In this document: positions 7,653-16,744 of the stretch, piece by piece
Layout: each line of letters opens with the position of its first letter
How positions within the stretch are numbered: position 1 is the first letter of the stretch
Source of the DNA: Mesorhizobium sp. AR07
Lineage (GTDB): Bacteria > Pseudomonadota > Alphaproteobacteria > Rhizobiales > Rhizobiaceae
Assembly (NCBI RefSeq): GCF_024746815.1
Contig: NZ_CP080525.1
Location: 496,001 to 560,000 of the forward strand
Direction: 5' to 3'
Length of the DNA stretch: 64,000 nucleotides
Translations under genes and position numbers: made by a program
Notes under the pieces: generated by a model
Databases searched by the model: none
What the model was told of the DNA's origin: nothing
The model's input: only the letters and a program-made list of their open reading frames with translations

Positions 7653-8960
7653 TCAGGCTTCCCCGAACACCCGCTTGAAGATCGTGTCGACGTGCTTGGT
7701 ATGATAGCCCAGGTCGAATTTCTCGCGGATTTCGGCTTCGGGCAGCGCAGCCGTCACTTCCTTGTCGGCCAACAATTCCTCAAGAAAATCAGTGCCTTGC
7801 TCCCACACTTTCATGGCGTTGCGCTGCACCAGCCGGTAGGAGTCTTCGCGCGACAGGCCGGCCTGCGTCAGCGCCAGCATGACGCGCTGCGAATGCACGA
7901 GACCGCGGAACTTGTTCATGTTCTTCAGCATGTTGTCGGGGTAGACGAGCAGCTTGTCGATGACGCCGGTCAGCCGCGACAAAGCGAAATCGAGCGTCAC
8001 CGTGGCGTCCGGACCGATCATGCGCTCAACCGAGGAGTGCGAGATGTCGCGCTCATGCCAGAGCGCCACATTCTCCATCGCCGGCAGCGCCATGGACCGC
8101 ACCATGCGGGCAAGGCCGGTGAGGTTTTCGGTCAGCACCGGGTTGCGCTTGTGCGGCATCGCCGACGAGCCTTTTTGTCCCGGCGAGAAATACTCTTCGG
8201 CTTCCAGCACTTCGGTGCGCTGCAGATGCCGGATCTCGATCGACAGCCGTTCGACCGACGAGGCGATGACGCCGAGCGTGGCGAAGAACATGGCATGGCG
8301 GTCGCGCGGGATCACTTGCGTCGACACCGGCTCCGGCTTCAGGCCCAGCTTTGCCGCCACGTGCTCCTCGACATAGGGGTCGATGTTGGCGAAGGTGCCG
8401 ACCGCGCCTGAAATGGCACAGGTGGCAATGTCTTCCCTTGCATGAACCAGCCGCTCGCGGCAGCGCGAGAATTCGGCATAGGCCTGCGCCAGCTTGATGC
8501 CGAAGGTCGTCGGCTCGGCATGGATGCCGTGGCTGCGGCCGATGGTGACGGTGTCCTTGTGCTCGAAAGCCCGGCGCTTGAGTGCTGCCAGCAGGCCGTC
8601 GATGTCGGCGAGCAGGATGTCGCTGGCCCGGGTAAGCTGCACGGCAAAACAGGTGTCGAGAACATCGGAAGATGTCATGCCCTGATGGATGAAGCGGGCG
8701 TCGGGCCCGACGAATTCGCCAAGATGGGTGAGGAAGGCGATGACGTCGTGCTTGGTGACGCGCTCGATCTCGTCGATCGCCTCGACGTCGAATTTCGCCG
8801 CCCTGCCCTTCTCCCAGATGGTTTTGGCGGCCTCCTTGGGGATGACGCCGAGTTCGGCCAGCGCGTCGCAGGCATAGGCCTCGATCTCGAACCAGATGCG
8901 GAACCGGGTTTCGGGCGACCAGATGGCGACCATTTCCGGCCGGGAATAGCGAGGGATCAT
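7653..8960 (-). CDS. purB: Adenylosuccinate lyase PurB
   Basis: 435 residues, the usual PurB length. It starts MIPRYSRPEMVAIW and has the catalytic region TSSDVLDTCF near 95, GRSHGIHAEPTTFG near 140, and the flexible signature loop GSSAMPHKRNP near residue 263, which holds the catalytic Ser. It catalyses two fumarate-releasing steps: SAICAR to AICAR and adenylosuccinate to AMP. It is separate from the purQSC cluster by about 3.3 kb but on the same strand. It is followed downstream by the palindromic element. Confidence 0.97.
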   Translation of the reverse strand: MIPRYSRPEMVAIWSPETRFRIWFEIEAYACDALAELGVIPKEAAKTIWEKGRAAKFDVEAIDEIERVTKHDVIAFLTHLGEFVGPDARFIHQGMTSSDVLDTCFAVQLTRASDILLADIDGLLAALKRRAFEHKDTVTIGRSHGIHAEPTTFGIKLAQAYAEFSRCRERLVHAREDIATCAISGAVGTFANIDPYVEEHVAAKLGLKPEPVSTQVIPRDRHAMFFATLGVIASSVERLSIEIRHLQRTEVLEAEEYFSPGQKGSSAMPHKRNPVLTENLTGLARMVRSMALPAMENVALWHERDISHSSVERMIGPDATVTLDFALSRLTGVIDKLLVYPDNMLKNMNKFRGLVHSQRVMLALTQAGLSREDSYRLVQRNAMKVWEQGTDFLEELLADKEVTAALPEAEIREKFDLGYHTKHVDTIFKRVFGEA

Positions 8961-9019
8961 CGGTCAGTCCTGATTTGTCGAAGCGTTTGCCCGCGTCCTA
9001 ACAGAGGCGGGCAAAATGC

Positions 9020-9544
9020 TCAACGCTGCTGCCGTGCAAACCAGACACTCGCGGCAAACAAGGCGACGAAACCGAGCGGAAAATAGAGCCGGATGCCCAG
9101 CACAACGAACTGGTAGAGCGCCACCTGCGTCGTGAAGACGAGCTGAAAGCCCCAGGTGAGGGTGAAAGCCGGGGCATGCCACTCGGCATAGTAGGAGCGG
9201 TATTGCAGCGCAAACAGTCCACTGGTCAGGCCGACGGTCGCGCCGAGCAGGCAAACGAACGCGGCCGCGAACGCGACCTCCCAGCGCCTTCCGAGCGAGA
9301 CCAGCCGCGCCGCGAACAGGCCAACCGGAAAGGCGAGTGCTCCGCCACAGGCATAGAGCAGCGATACGGTGCGGATTTTTTCAGGTGTCTCCCAGTCGTA
9401 CAATAACAGGTTGACGAGCGCGCTGGCGCCCATCGTCCCGGCCCACAGCAAGGCGCCGAAAAGAGCCGTACGCGGCGCCGGCATGGCGCGGCGAACGCGG
9501 CTCTGCGCGCGATTGCGCCTGGCGGGTTGAACGAGCGGTGTCAC
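9020..9544 (-). CDS. Four-helix membrane protein of unknown function
   Basis: 174 residues from a GTG start at 9544 that overlaps the DUF2259 stop (GTGA), so it is probably translationally coupled. The N-terminus is Arg-rich (about residues 8-25), followed by four hydrophobic segments, with the Arg-rich end predicted cytoplasmic. Motifs such as LVNLLLYDWETPEKIRT and SYYAEWHAPAFTLTWGFQ are not ones I can place. A shorter form from the internal ATG at MPAPRT is possible. The pairing with a secreted DUF2259 protein suggests an envelope role, which is inference. Confidence 0.65.
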   Translation of the reverse strand: MTPLVQPARRNRAQSRVRRAMPAPRTALFGALLWAGTMGASALVNLLLYDWETPEKIRTVSLLYACGGALAFPVGLFAARLVSLGRRWEVAFAAAFVCLLGATVGLTSGLFALQYRSYYAEWHAPAFTLTWGFQLVFTTQVALYQFVVLGIRLYFPLGFVALFAASVWFARQQR

Positions 9545-10266
9545 AGGCGGCCAGTCACCGCGATCCAACGAAAGTTCGGCCCTTCGAAGCCATATTGGCG
9601 CACGGTGATCAGCACCGCATAGGCGCTGAGACTGTCCATGGAAAACGTCTGCACGGCGCCGATGCGGTAGCCGTTCGGGCAACCCCGGCTCTTGGGGATC
9701 GACTTGTCTTCGTGCAGCAGCTTGGTCGTGCCGCCATCTTGCGCCTCGACGCGCAGCAGCCGAAAGCCATTGATCTCGCCCTGGCTCTCGCAGCCTTCGG
9801 TATTGTTCATGCCGACCTCGTCGAGCCGGAACTCGAGCGGCTGGTCGACCGGTGAGAAGATCGGGCGCGGGTTGACCACTATGCGGTGCGGATCGGCCGA
9901 AAGCTCGGTCACCGGGTTGAAGCCAGCGGTGATGCCCTTGTTGGCGGTCAACTCGGCCTGTTTGACGATTGCCTCGCCTTTCTGCCGGGCCTCGAGACGG
10001 GCCGCTTCGAGCGTGGCATTCTCGTCCTCAATCCGGACCCGGACCGGCGTCCCCTTGAGAAAACTGTCATCGTTCGTGTCGATGTAATAGCGGTTGGCAT
10101 AGGGGAAGCCGGACCCATCCTGGACGCCATATTCCTCGAAGGCGAACACGCCACCATCCCTGGTGAAGCCGAGGATTTCAAGCTCGGCGACATCGCCGGC
10201 ATGGGCCGTGATCGACGTCGCAAACTGAGCAGACAGGGCAACGGCAAACAGAAAGAGCAAGCGCAT
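9541..10266 (-). CDS. DUF2259 secreted protein
   Basis: 241 residues. A signal peptide (MRLLFLFAVALSAQF, cleavage near AHA-GD) is followed by the DUF2259 core: LEILGFTRDGGVFAFEEYGVQDGSG, a YYIDTNDD segment, and a C-terminal GFEGPNFRWIAVTGRL. Two Cys residues (GCESQG and RGCPNGY) could pair in the periplasm. DUF2259 proteins are predicted secreted proteins with beta-propeller-like wording, and their function is unknown. The downstream membrane gene overlaps the stop codon. Confidence 0.82.
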   Translation of the reverse strand: MRLLFLFAVALSAQFATSITAHAGDVAELEILGFTRDGGVFAFEEYGVQDGSGFPYANRYYIDTNDDSFLKGTPVRVRIEDENATLEAARLEARQKGEAIVKQAELTANKGITAGFNPVTELSADPHRIVVNPRPIFSPVDQPLEFRLDEVGMNNTEGCESQGEINGFRLLRVEAQDGGTTKLLHEDKSIPKSRGCPNGYRIGAVQTFSMDSLSAYAVLITVRQYGFEGPNFRWIAVTGRL

Positions 10267-10398
10267 CGGTTCACTCCGGCAGCCGTGATCATTTCAATCC
10301 CCTAGCATGACAAAATCAAAACGTCGTGCGGTCAAAAAGCCGATGCATCCAATCGGCCCGTCATTTGTTATTGTCGGCAGTCCCAACGGAGAACCACC

Positions 10399-10653
10399 AT
10401 GACCGACACCAGCAAAATTCGCGAGCATATGGAAGTCGTCGGCGCCGATGGCGTGCATGTCGGCATCGTCGACAAGGTCGAGGGTGAGCGGATCAAGCTG
10501 ACCAAGGCCGACAGCGGCGAGGGCGCTCACAAGGGCCATCACCATTACATTTCCCTGGCTCTGGTTGCCGAGGTCGATGGCAAGAAGGTGTGGCTGTCGG
10601 CGAATTCCGATGTCGCGGTGACCTTCGAGGAAGAAAAATCCGATCCGGTCTGA
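10399..10653 (+). CDS. DUF2171 small protein
   Basis: 84 residues: IREHMEVVGADGVHVGIVDKVEGERIKLTK followed by HKGHHHYISLALVAEVDGKKVWLS. This is the DUF2171 pattern, a PRC-barrel-like small beta fold found widely in Rhizobiales, often in stress-related settings. The His-rich GHHHY turn is conserved in the family. The start is supported by GGAGAACCACC upstream. It is monocistronic and convergent with the peptidase gene. Function unknown. Confidence 0.85.
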   Translation: MTDTSKIREHMEVVGADGVHVGIVDKVEGERIKLTKADSGEGAHKGHHHYISLALVAEVDGKKVWLSANSDVAVTFEEEKSDPV

Positions 10654-10662
10654 TCGGCTGCT

Positions 10663-11688
10663 TCACTCCCGGCGCGACCACCACACCGGAAACAAGTCAT
10701 CATCGGCAGGCGTCGCGGCAAACACGCCGCGGCTGATGGCGCGCGCCATCGTGGCGCCGGCCGCGGCGTAGAGGTCGATCGCCGCGTCGGCCGCAAGCTC
10801 TACACCACTCGTACCCGTCGCCAGCGCAAACACCAGGTCGCCATCGGCCGGCGTATGCGTTGGCCAGATGGCGCGCACGAATCCGTCATGCGCCGATATC
10901 GCCAGGCGCTTTGCGGCAGCCTTGGTGAGAACCGCGTCCGTGGCAATGATGGCGATCGTCGTGTTGCCGCCGGTTTCCATCTGTCCGCCAACACGCTTGT
11001 CTCGATATTTCAAGAGAATCCGTTTCGCGTCGTCCGGCATCGGCGAGGGGTAGCCAAACCCACCAAATTCATCGCCGATTTCGAACGGTGCTGCCCAGAA
11101 ATGGCAGGTTCGGCTGATGGTCACGGAGCCGGTCGGGTTGACGGCGGCCAGTGCGCCGACGGTGATGCCATTGTCCAGCAGGGTCGAAGCCGAGCCGAGG
11201 CCGCCCTTCAACCCCGAGGTCAGCGCACCGGTGCCGGCGCCGATCGTGCCGAGCTGGAAATCGGCGGTGGCGGCTTGCGCGGCTTCATAACCGAGGTCGC
11301 GATAGGGTGGATAGCGGCCCCAGTCCTTGTCGCCGCCATTGCGCAGGTCGAACAGGATCGCCGCCGGCACGATCGGTACGCGAAAGCCGCCGACCTCGAA
11401 ACCGATGCCGCGCTCACGCAATGCCGCCTGGACGCCGGATGCCGCGTCGAGGCCGAAAGCCGAGCCGCCCGAAAGCACCACGGCGTGGACCGCCTCGACC
11501 GAATTGTGCGGTTCGAGCAGATCGGTCTCGCGGGTGCCCGGCGCACCGCCCAGAATCTGCACGCCGGCCACCGCCGGCCCCTCGCAAAGCACGGCCGTGA
11601 CGCCGGACTTCAGCCTGGCGTCGGAAGCATTGCCGACGCGCAGGCCGGCAACGTCGGTGATCAGATTGCGCGGGCCGGTGCGAAACAT
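10663..11688 (-). CDS. P1/S58-T4 family peptidase, NylC-like
   Basis: 341 residues of the P1 (DmpA/NylC) N-terminal-nucleophile hydrolase fold. Landmarks: NLITDVAGLRVGNA at the start, VVLSGGSAFGLDAA near 71-84, NPTGSVT near 184, and a GGNTTIAIIATDA motif at 240-252. The Asn242-Thr243 bond is the probable autocleavage site, making Thr243 the nucleophile as in NylC rather than Ser as in DmpA. Such enzymes cut N-terminal residues from peptides or open unusual amides. The ATG overlaps the stop of the upstream binding-protein gene (TGATG), so the two are coupled. Confidence 0.85.
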   Translation of the reverse strand: MFRTGPRNLITDVAGLRVGNASDARLKSGVTAVLCEGPAVAGVQILGGAPGTRETDLLEPHNSVEAVHAVVLSGGSAFGLDAASGVQAALRERGIGFEVGGFRVPIVPAAILFDLRNGGDKDWGRYPPYRDLGYEAAQAATADFQLGTIGAGTGALTSGLKGGLGSASTLLDNGITVGALAAVNPTGSVTISRTCHFWAAPFEIGDEFGGFGYPSPMPDDAKRILLKYRDKRVGGQMETGGNTTIAIIATDAVLTKAAAKRLAISAHDGFVRAIWPTHTPADGDLVFALATGTSGVELAADAAIDLYAAAGATMARAISRGVFAATPADDDLFPVWWSRRE

Positions 11689-12761
11689 CAGTTGCTTTCC
11701 AAGGGCGTAAAACGTGTGCCGTCGAAGCGGAAGACGCGGTAGGGGCTCTGGCTGAGGTCGCCTTTCGCATCGAAGCGGACCGGCCCGATCGCCGTGGTGA
11801 AATCATGCCCGGTCAGTGCGTCGGCTAGAGGCTTGCCCGAACTCTCGGACAGGTCTGACGCTGCCTTGGCGATCTCGATCGCCGCGTAGGCCGGCAGCGT
11901 ATAACCGTCAGGCACGACCTTCTGCGTGGCAAAGGCCGCTAGGACTTTGGGGTCGGCGACCTCGGCCCATTCCGGCGGCGCGATCATCAGCGTGCCCATG
12001 GCATAAGGCACGTCGCCGGGCGGTGTGCGCAGATTCTCGCCGCCGGCAAAGGCAATGCCCGTTTCGAGCTGTGCGGCGTCGCGGCCCATGATGGCGATAT
12101 CATCGCCGTCGCCGCCTGCGAAGACATGCGTGGCACCGGCCTTCTTCAGCCTGCCGACCAGCCCGATCTGGTTGTCGAGCTGCGGCCGGAACGTGTCGAC
12201 GAATACCGGCTTCAGCGCCGCCTGCTCGGCCGCCGCCCGGAACGTCTCGGCGATCTCGCGGCCATAGATGGTGCCGTCGTCGATGATGGCGAACAGCTCG
12301 TTCTGCCATAGATGCGTGAGGCTGGAGGCGACGGCATTGCGCTCGTCGTCGCCGCGTGGTCCGAGGCGATAGACCGGCCAGCCGGTCTTGGCGCGGCGAT
12401 CGGTCAGGCTTTCGGTTCGCACGCCAACGGTGATGACCGGAATGTTGGCGTCTTTCAGGATCGGCATCGCGGCCTCGATCGCGTCGGTGCAGAGAAAACC
12501 GATCACGACATTGACCTTGGCCGCCGCGAATTCCCTGGCCGCGGCAGCGCCGTCATCGGCGGTGCAGGCGTCATCCAGGGTCTTGAGTTCGATGCCATTC
12601 GCGCCGGCTGCGAGACCGGCGCCGGCCTCGATCTGCTTGCCGAGGATGGCCGATGGTCCCGACAAGGGTGCTGCGACGCCGACCAGCAGCGTCCCGGCAT
12701 TCGTACCGCCGGCCAGAAACAGCCAGAACAGCGCCGCTATTGTTCTTGTCCCGGGTCGCAT
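11688..12761 (-). CDS. Branched-chain-type ABC substrate-binding protein, orphan
   Basis: 357 residues. A signal peptide (ALFWLFLAGGTNA) is followed by a type I periplasmic-binding fold: LLVGVAAPLSGPSAILGKQIEAGA, VIGFLCTDA, FAIIDDGTIYGREIAETF and ATHVFAGGDGDD. This is the LivJ/LivK (HAAT) family, usually part of a five-gene importer. No permease or ATPase is adjacent. Instead it overlaps a NylC-like peptidase gene by one base. It may serve a distant transporter or sense a peptide or amide handled by the peptidase; that link is inference. Confidence 0.85.
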   Translation of the reverse strand: MRPGTRTIAALFWLFLAGGTNAGTLLVGVAAPLSGPSAILGKQIEAGAGLAAGANGIELKTLDDACTADDGAAAAREFAAAKVNVVIGFLCTDAIEAAMPILKDANIPVITVGVRTESLTDRRAKTGWPVYRLGPRGDDERNAVASSLTHLWQNELFAIIDDGTIYGREIAETFRAAAEQAALKPVFVDTFRPQLDNQIGLVGRLKKAGATHVFAGGDGDDIAIMGRDAAQLETGIAFAGGENLRTPPGDVPYAMGTLMIAPPEWAEVADPKVLAAFATQKVVPDGYTLPAYAAIEIAKAASDLSESSGKPLADALTGHDFTTAIGPVRFDAKGDLSQSPYRVFRFDGTRFTPLESN

Positions 12762-12941
12762 TCGAGCGATGGAAGCCTCCGTGCCGGTCCTATGCTCTTG
12801 GCACTATTTGCCGCCAAGACCTAAAGGCTGCCCGGCCTTGGTGCAACACGCGAATTTAAGGATATGGGCCAAGCACTTCGCTTGTGACGCGTCATGTCTG
12901 GCCATATATGTCGGTGGGATACAGGCTATGGAAAATCATCA

Positions 12942-13469
12942 GTGCTGAAGAAGAACGACATTGGGCCGCAGGCCTATCGCGACGCGATGAGCCATTTTGC
13001 CGGCCACGTTCATGTGGTTACCACCGATGGGCCGGCGGGCAAGCGCGGCGCGACGGTGATCGCCGCCTGTTCAGTGTCGGACACGCCGCCGACCATTCTG
13101 GTCTGCCTTAACCGCGAAAATCCCAAGAATGAGCCGTTCGTGAAAAACGGCAGGTTTGCCCTGAACACGCTAGCTTCGCATCAGGAGCCACTGTCGATCG
13201 GCTTTTCCGGCGTTACCGGCCTGCCGGTCGAGGAGCGTTTCGCGCTCGGTGAATGGGACGTGATCTCGACCGGCGTGCCGACGCTGAAGGGTGCACTCGC
13301 CGTGTTCGACTGCGAACTGATCGACACCAAGGACCTGGCAACGCATCGTGTGCTTTTTGGCAAGGTGACAGGCCTGCGCATCGGCGATAATTTGCGGCCG
13401 CTGATCTACCACGCCCGCGGTTACCACGTTCTGGAAAGCGGAGCGGCGGCGTTCATGGAGAAGGAATGA
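12942..13469 (+). CDS. RutF-like flavin reductase
   Basis: About 175 residues of the flavin reductase split-barrel family: YRDAMSHFAGHVHVVTTDG, then GATVIAACSVSDTPPTILVCLN (FMN phosphate region) and NGRFALNTLA. These proteins use NAD(P)H to reduce FMN for partner oxygenases. GTG 12942 gives MLKKNDIGPQ; an ATG at 12894 adds 16 residues with no better ribosome site, so the start is uncertain. The stop overlaps the MoxR-type gene by four bases (ATGA), tying it to the cox-type maturation cluster. Confidence 0.8.
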   Translation: MLKKNDIGPQAYRDAMSHFAGHVHVVTTDGPAGKRGATVIAACSVSDTPPTILVCLNRENPKNEPFVKNGRFALNTLASHQEPLSIGFSGVTGLPVEERFALGEWDVISTGVPTLKGALAVFDCELIDTKDLATHRVLFGKVTGLRIGDNLRPLIYHARGYHVLESGAAAFMEKE

Positions 13470-14395
13470 CCGAGCTGAAACCGCGCGCCGCGCCGCGGAC
13501 GATCGATGAGACGCTCGATCTCCTGACCGGTGCGGACTATGTGGCGGACCGGTCGCTGGCGACCGTGCTGTTCCTGTCGCTGCGCATGAAACGGCCGCTG
13601 TTCCTCGAGGGCGAGGCCGGCGTCGGCAAGACCGAGATCGCCAAGGTGCTGGCGCAGGCGCTGGGCCGCCGGCTGATCCGCTTGCAGTGCTATGAAGGCC
13701 TCGACGTCTCGTCCGCCGTCTACGAGTGGAACTATGCCGCGCAGATGATCGAGATCCGCATGGAGGAGGCGGCCGGCAAGGTCGACCGCTCCGCCATGGA
13801 GCGCAATGTCTTTTCCGAAAAGTATCTGATCCGCCGCCCGGTGCTTGATGCACTGACCGGCAAGACAGGTGCCGCCCCGGTCTTCCTGATAGATGAACTC
13901 GACCGCACCGACGAGGCCTTCGAGGCCTTCCTGCTAGAAATCCTCTCGGATTTCCAGGTGACGGTGCCCGAACTCGGCACCATCAAGGCGGAAGAGCCGC
14001 CGATCGTCATCATCACCACCAACCGCACCCGCGAGATTCACGACGCGCTGAAGCGGCGCTGCCTCTATCACTGGGTCGACTATCCCAATGCCGAGCGCGA
14101 GCTGGAGATCGTGCGCCGAAAGGTGCCGCTGGCCAACCAGCGGCTTTCGGCCGAGGTGGTCTCCTTCATCCAGAAGCTGCGCCAGATCGAACTGTTCAAG
14201 GTGCCGGGCGTCGCCGAAACCATCGACTGGGCCGGCGCGCTGACGGAACTCGACAAGGTGGCGCTCGATCCGGAAACCGTGTCCGACACGATCGGCGTGC
14301 TGCTGAAATACCAGGACGACATTGCCCGCATCGAACAGGGCGAAGGCCGGCGCATCCTCAACGAGGTGAAGGCCGAGCTTTCGGCGGCGGAGTAG
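13466..14395 (+). CDS. coxD: MoxR-type AAA ATPase, CoxD-like
   Basis: 309 residues with a Walker A GEAGVGKTE near 48-56, Walker B FLIDELDRTDEAFEAF near 135-150, sensor 1 region IVIITTNRTREIHDALKRRC and a C-terminal helical lid. This is the MoxR AAA+ family; next to a CoxE-type VWA protein it matches CoxD, the chaperone that in Oligotropha CO dehydrogenase matures the copper-sulfur-molybdenum site. It starts inside the flavin reductase stop and is followed three bases later by the VWA gene. The symbol is assigned by context and family. Confidence 0.87.
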   Translation: MTELKPRAAPRTIDETLDLLTGADYVADRSLATVLFLSLRMKRPLFLEGEAGVGKTEIAKVLAQALGRRLIRLQCYEGLDVSSAVYEWNYAAQMIEIRMEEAAGKVDRSAMERNVFSEKYLIRRPVLDALTGKTGAAPVFLIDELDRTDEAFEAFLLEILSDFQVTVPELGTIKAEEPPIVIITTNRTREIHDALKRRCLYHWVDYPNAERELEIVRRKVPLANQRLSAEVVSFIQKLRQIELFKVPGVAETIDWAGALTELDKVALDPETVSDTIGVLLKYQDDIARIEQGEGRRILNEVKAELSAAE

Positions 14396-14398
14396 ACG

Positions 14399-15643
14399 AT
14401 GCCTCGCCCCGAGCCGAAAGAGGCGACAGCGGACGGACGGATCGCCGCCAACATCGTCTATTTCGCCCGCACTTTGCGCAAGGCCGGCATGCGGGTCGGG
14501 CCGGCCTCGGTCAAGGATGCCATCGAGGCGGTGCTGGTCGCCGGCATCGGTTCGCGCGACGATTTCTATTGGACGCTGCATGCCGTGCTGGTGTCGCGGC
14601 ACGAGGACCACGCCACCTTCGACGAAGCCTTCCGGCTGTTCTGGAAGTCGCGTGAGCTGATCGAAAAGATGCTGGCGATGTTTTCGCCGGTGGCGCCCGA
14701 CACCAGGGAGAAGCAGAAGCCGCGCGCTGCCGAGAACCGAGTCAGCCAGGCGATGTTCGAGGGCCACCAGAAGAACCAGCCGGCCCAGGAAATCCCCGAA
14801 ATCGAGGTCGACGCCCGCTTTACCTTTTCCGGCAACGAGGTGCTGCGCGGCAAGGACTTTGCCCAGATGAACGCCGCCGAGATGGCGGACGCAAGGAAGG
14901 CGATCGCGCAGCTGCGATTGCCTGTCGACATGGTGCGGACGCGGCGCTTCAAGGCCGATGCGCATGGCCGCCGCATCGACCCGCGCGCCATGATGCGTTC
15001 GGCGGCGCGCACCGGCGGCGAATTGATCCTGCCGAAATTCCGTTCGCCGCGCGAGGTCCATCCGCCGCTGGTGGTGCTGGCCGACATCTCCGGCTCGATG
15101 AGCCAGTACACCCGCATCTTCCTGCATTTCCTGCATGCGCTGACCGAAAAGCGCCGCCGCGTGCACACCTTCGTCTTCGGCACCAGGTTAACCAACCTGA
15201 CCCGGCAGATGCGCCATCGCGATCCCGATGCCGCACTGGCCGACTGCTCGGCGGCGGTCAAGGACTGGTCGGGCGGCACCCGCATCGGCGACACCTTGGC
15301 CGAGTTCAACAGGCTCTGGTCGCGGCGCGTGCTGGGGCAGGGGGCGGTGGTGCTTTTGATCACCGACGGGTTGGAGCGCGACGATGTCGCCGGCCTGTCG
15401 GAGGAAATGGAGCGGCTGCAGAAATCCTGCCGTCGGCTGGTCTGGCTCAACCCGTTGCTGCGTTTCGACGGCTTCCAGGCTCGTGCCCGAGGCGTCAGGG
15501 CGATGCTGCCGCATGTCGACGAGTTCCGCTCGGTGCACAATCTCGATGCACTCACCGATCTCTGCGCCTCGCTGGATAAGAAATCGGCGCGGTCCGTCGA
15601 CCCGCGCCGCTGGATCGAAGCTGGCACGAGGCACGCCGCGTAG
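14399..15643 (+). CDS. coxE: VWA-domain protein, CoxE-like
   Basis: 414 residues. The N-terminal part is helical (RIAANIVYFARTLRKAGMRVGPASVKDA). The C-terminal half is a von Willebrand A domain with the MIDAS motif DISGSMS near residue 229, the distal Thr in GGTRIGDTL and an Asp in LLITDGLERDD. CoxE-type proteins work with the MoxR ATPase CoxD in assembling the active site of CO dehydrogenase-like molybdenum enzymes. Directly downstream of coxD and upstream of XdhC-type genes. Confidence 0.88.
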   Translation: MPRPEPKEATADGRIAANIVYFARTLRKAGMRVGPASVKDAIEAVLVAGIGSRDDFYWTLHAVLVSRHEDHATFDEAFRLFWKSRELIEKMLAMFSPVAPDTREKQKPRAAENRVSQAMFEGHQKNQPAQEIPEIEVDARFTFSGNEVLRGKDFAQMNAAEMADARKAIAQLRLPVDMVRTRRFKADAHGRRIDPRAMMRSAARTGGELILPKFRSPREVHPPLVVLADISGSMSQYTRIFLHFLHALTEKRRRVHTFVFGTRLTNLTRQMRHRDPDAALADCSAAVKDWSGGTRIGDTLAEFNRLWSRRVLGQGAVVLLITDGLERDDVAGLSEEMERLQKSCRRLVWLNPLLRFDGFQARARGVRAMLPHVDEFRSVHNLDALTDLCASLDKKSARSVDPRRWIEAGTRHAA

Positions 15644-15694
15644 CCATATGATGTCCTGGTTCCCTTGGAAAAACAGACCCTGAGAGAAGCAACG

Positions 15695-16033
15695 ATGAGC
15701 GACAGCATTTATCTCGATGAGGCACGCGATCCACTGATTATCGCGGAAGGTTGGATGAAGGACGGCAAGGATGTCGCTATCGCGACCGTGGTCGAGACCT
15801 GGGGCTCTGCACCACGCCCGGTCGGCAGCCACCTTGTCATCGACGCGGACGGCAATTTCCACGGCTCCGTTTCGGGCGGCTGCGTCGAGGGAGCGGTGGT
15901 GACGGAAGCAATCGACGTGATCGACAGCGGCAAGGCCAGGATGCTGGAGTTCGGTGTCGCCGACGAAACAGCCTGGCAGGTCGGCCTGTCCTGCGGCGGC
16001 CGCATCAAGGTCTATGTTGAAAGATTGGGCTGA
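15695..16033 (+). CDS. XdhC/CoxI-family protein, N-terminal-domain type
   Basis: 112 residues from ATG 15695; the earlier in-frame codon lacks a ribosome site. The protein is the isolated XdhC_CoxI domain: GKDVAIATVVETWGSAPRPVGSHLVI, then GSVSGGCVEGAVV with the conserved Cys, and a final LSCGGRIKVYVE with a second Cys. XdhC binds the molybdenum cofactor, helps its sulfuration and inserts it into xanthine dehydrogenase-like enzymes. Here the domain is separate from the Rossmann half, which is the next gene, six bases on. Confidence 0.9.
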   Translation: MSDSIYLDEARDPLIIAEGWMKDGKDVAIATVVETWGSAPRPVGSHLVIDADGNFHGSVSGGCVEGAVVTEAIDVIDSGKARMLEFGVADETAWQVGLSCGGRIKVYVERLG

Positions 16034-16039
16034 CCTTTT

Positions 16040-16744
16040 ATGGACCCGTATGCGCTGAAAACGCTCAACACGGAACGCCGTGCCCGCCGCGCGGCGATCC
16101 TGGTCACCGACCTCGGTGACGGCCGCGATCGCATCGTGCGCGAGGGCGATCAGGTCGCCGGCGATCTCGGCGCTGCGATCGCCAAAGCGTTCCGCACAGG
16201 CAATTCCGGTTCGGTCGAGGCCGAGGGACGGACCTTCTTTCTTAATGCGCATCTGCCGCAACCACGCCTGGTGGTGATCGGCGCCGTCCATATCAGCCAG
16301 GCGCTGGCGCCGATGGCCAGGATCGCCGGCTATCCCCTGGAGATCATCGATCCGCGCACCGCCTTCGCCACACCGGACCGCTTTCCCGATGTCGCCTTGC
16401 ATGCCGAATGGCCCGAGGATGTGCTGAAGCGCCAGCCGCTCGACAGCTACACCGCACTCGCCGCCGTCACCCATGATCCGAAGGTCGATGATTTTGCGCT
16501 AAAGGCGGCGCTCGATGCCAGATGCTTCTATGTTGGAGCGCTCGGCAGCCGCAAAACCCACGCCAAGCGCGTCGAACGCCTGCTGGCGCTGGGCGCGAGC
16601 GCCGAGCAGATCGCCCGCATTCACGCGCCGATCGGGCTCGACATTGGTGCCGCAAGCCCTGCCGAGATCGCTGTCGCGGTGTTGGCGCAGGTCGTCCACG
16701 CCTTTCGTTCACGCGGCTTAGAGTCCAAGGGTGCTGCGGCGTGA
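16040..16744 (+). CDS. XdhC-family protein, C-terminal Rossmann type
   Basis: 234 residues. The second half is the XdhC Rossmann domain: LVVIGAVHISQALAPMARIAGY, DPRTAFATPDRFPD, AAVTHDPKVDDFAL and the signature YVGALGSRKTHAKRVERL followed by IHAPIGLDIGAASPAEIAVAV. Split XdhC proteins (short Cys domain plus this domain) are usual in CO dehydrogenase-type clusters. It should help load the molybdenum cofactor into an apoenzyme. The stop overlaps the GTG start of the next gene. Confidence 0.9.
   Translation: MDPYALKTLNTERRARRAAILVTDLGDGRDRIVREGDQVAGDLGAAIAKAFRTGNSGSVEAEGRTFFLNAHLPQPRLVVIGAVHISQALAPMARIAGYPLEIIDPRTAFATPDRFPDVALHAEWPEDVLKRQPLDSYTALAAVTHDPKVDDFALKAALDARCFYVGALGSRKTHAKRVERLLALGASAEQIARIHAPIGLDIGAASPAEIAVAVLAQVVHAFRSRGLESKGAAA

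Noticed and set aside
13934..15166. 410-codon minus-strand frame opposite coxD and coxE
   Set aside because: Composition is that of a shadow frame (His/Arg/Asp-rich) and the plus-strand genes are well-defined.
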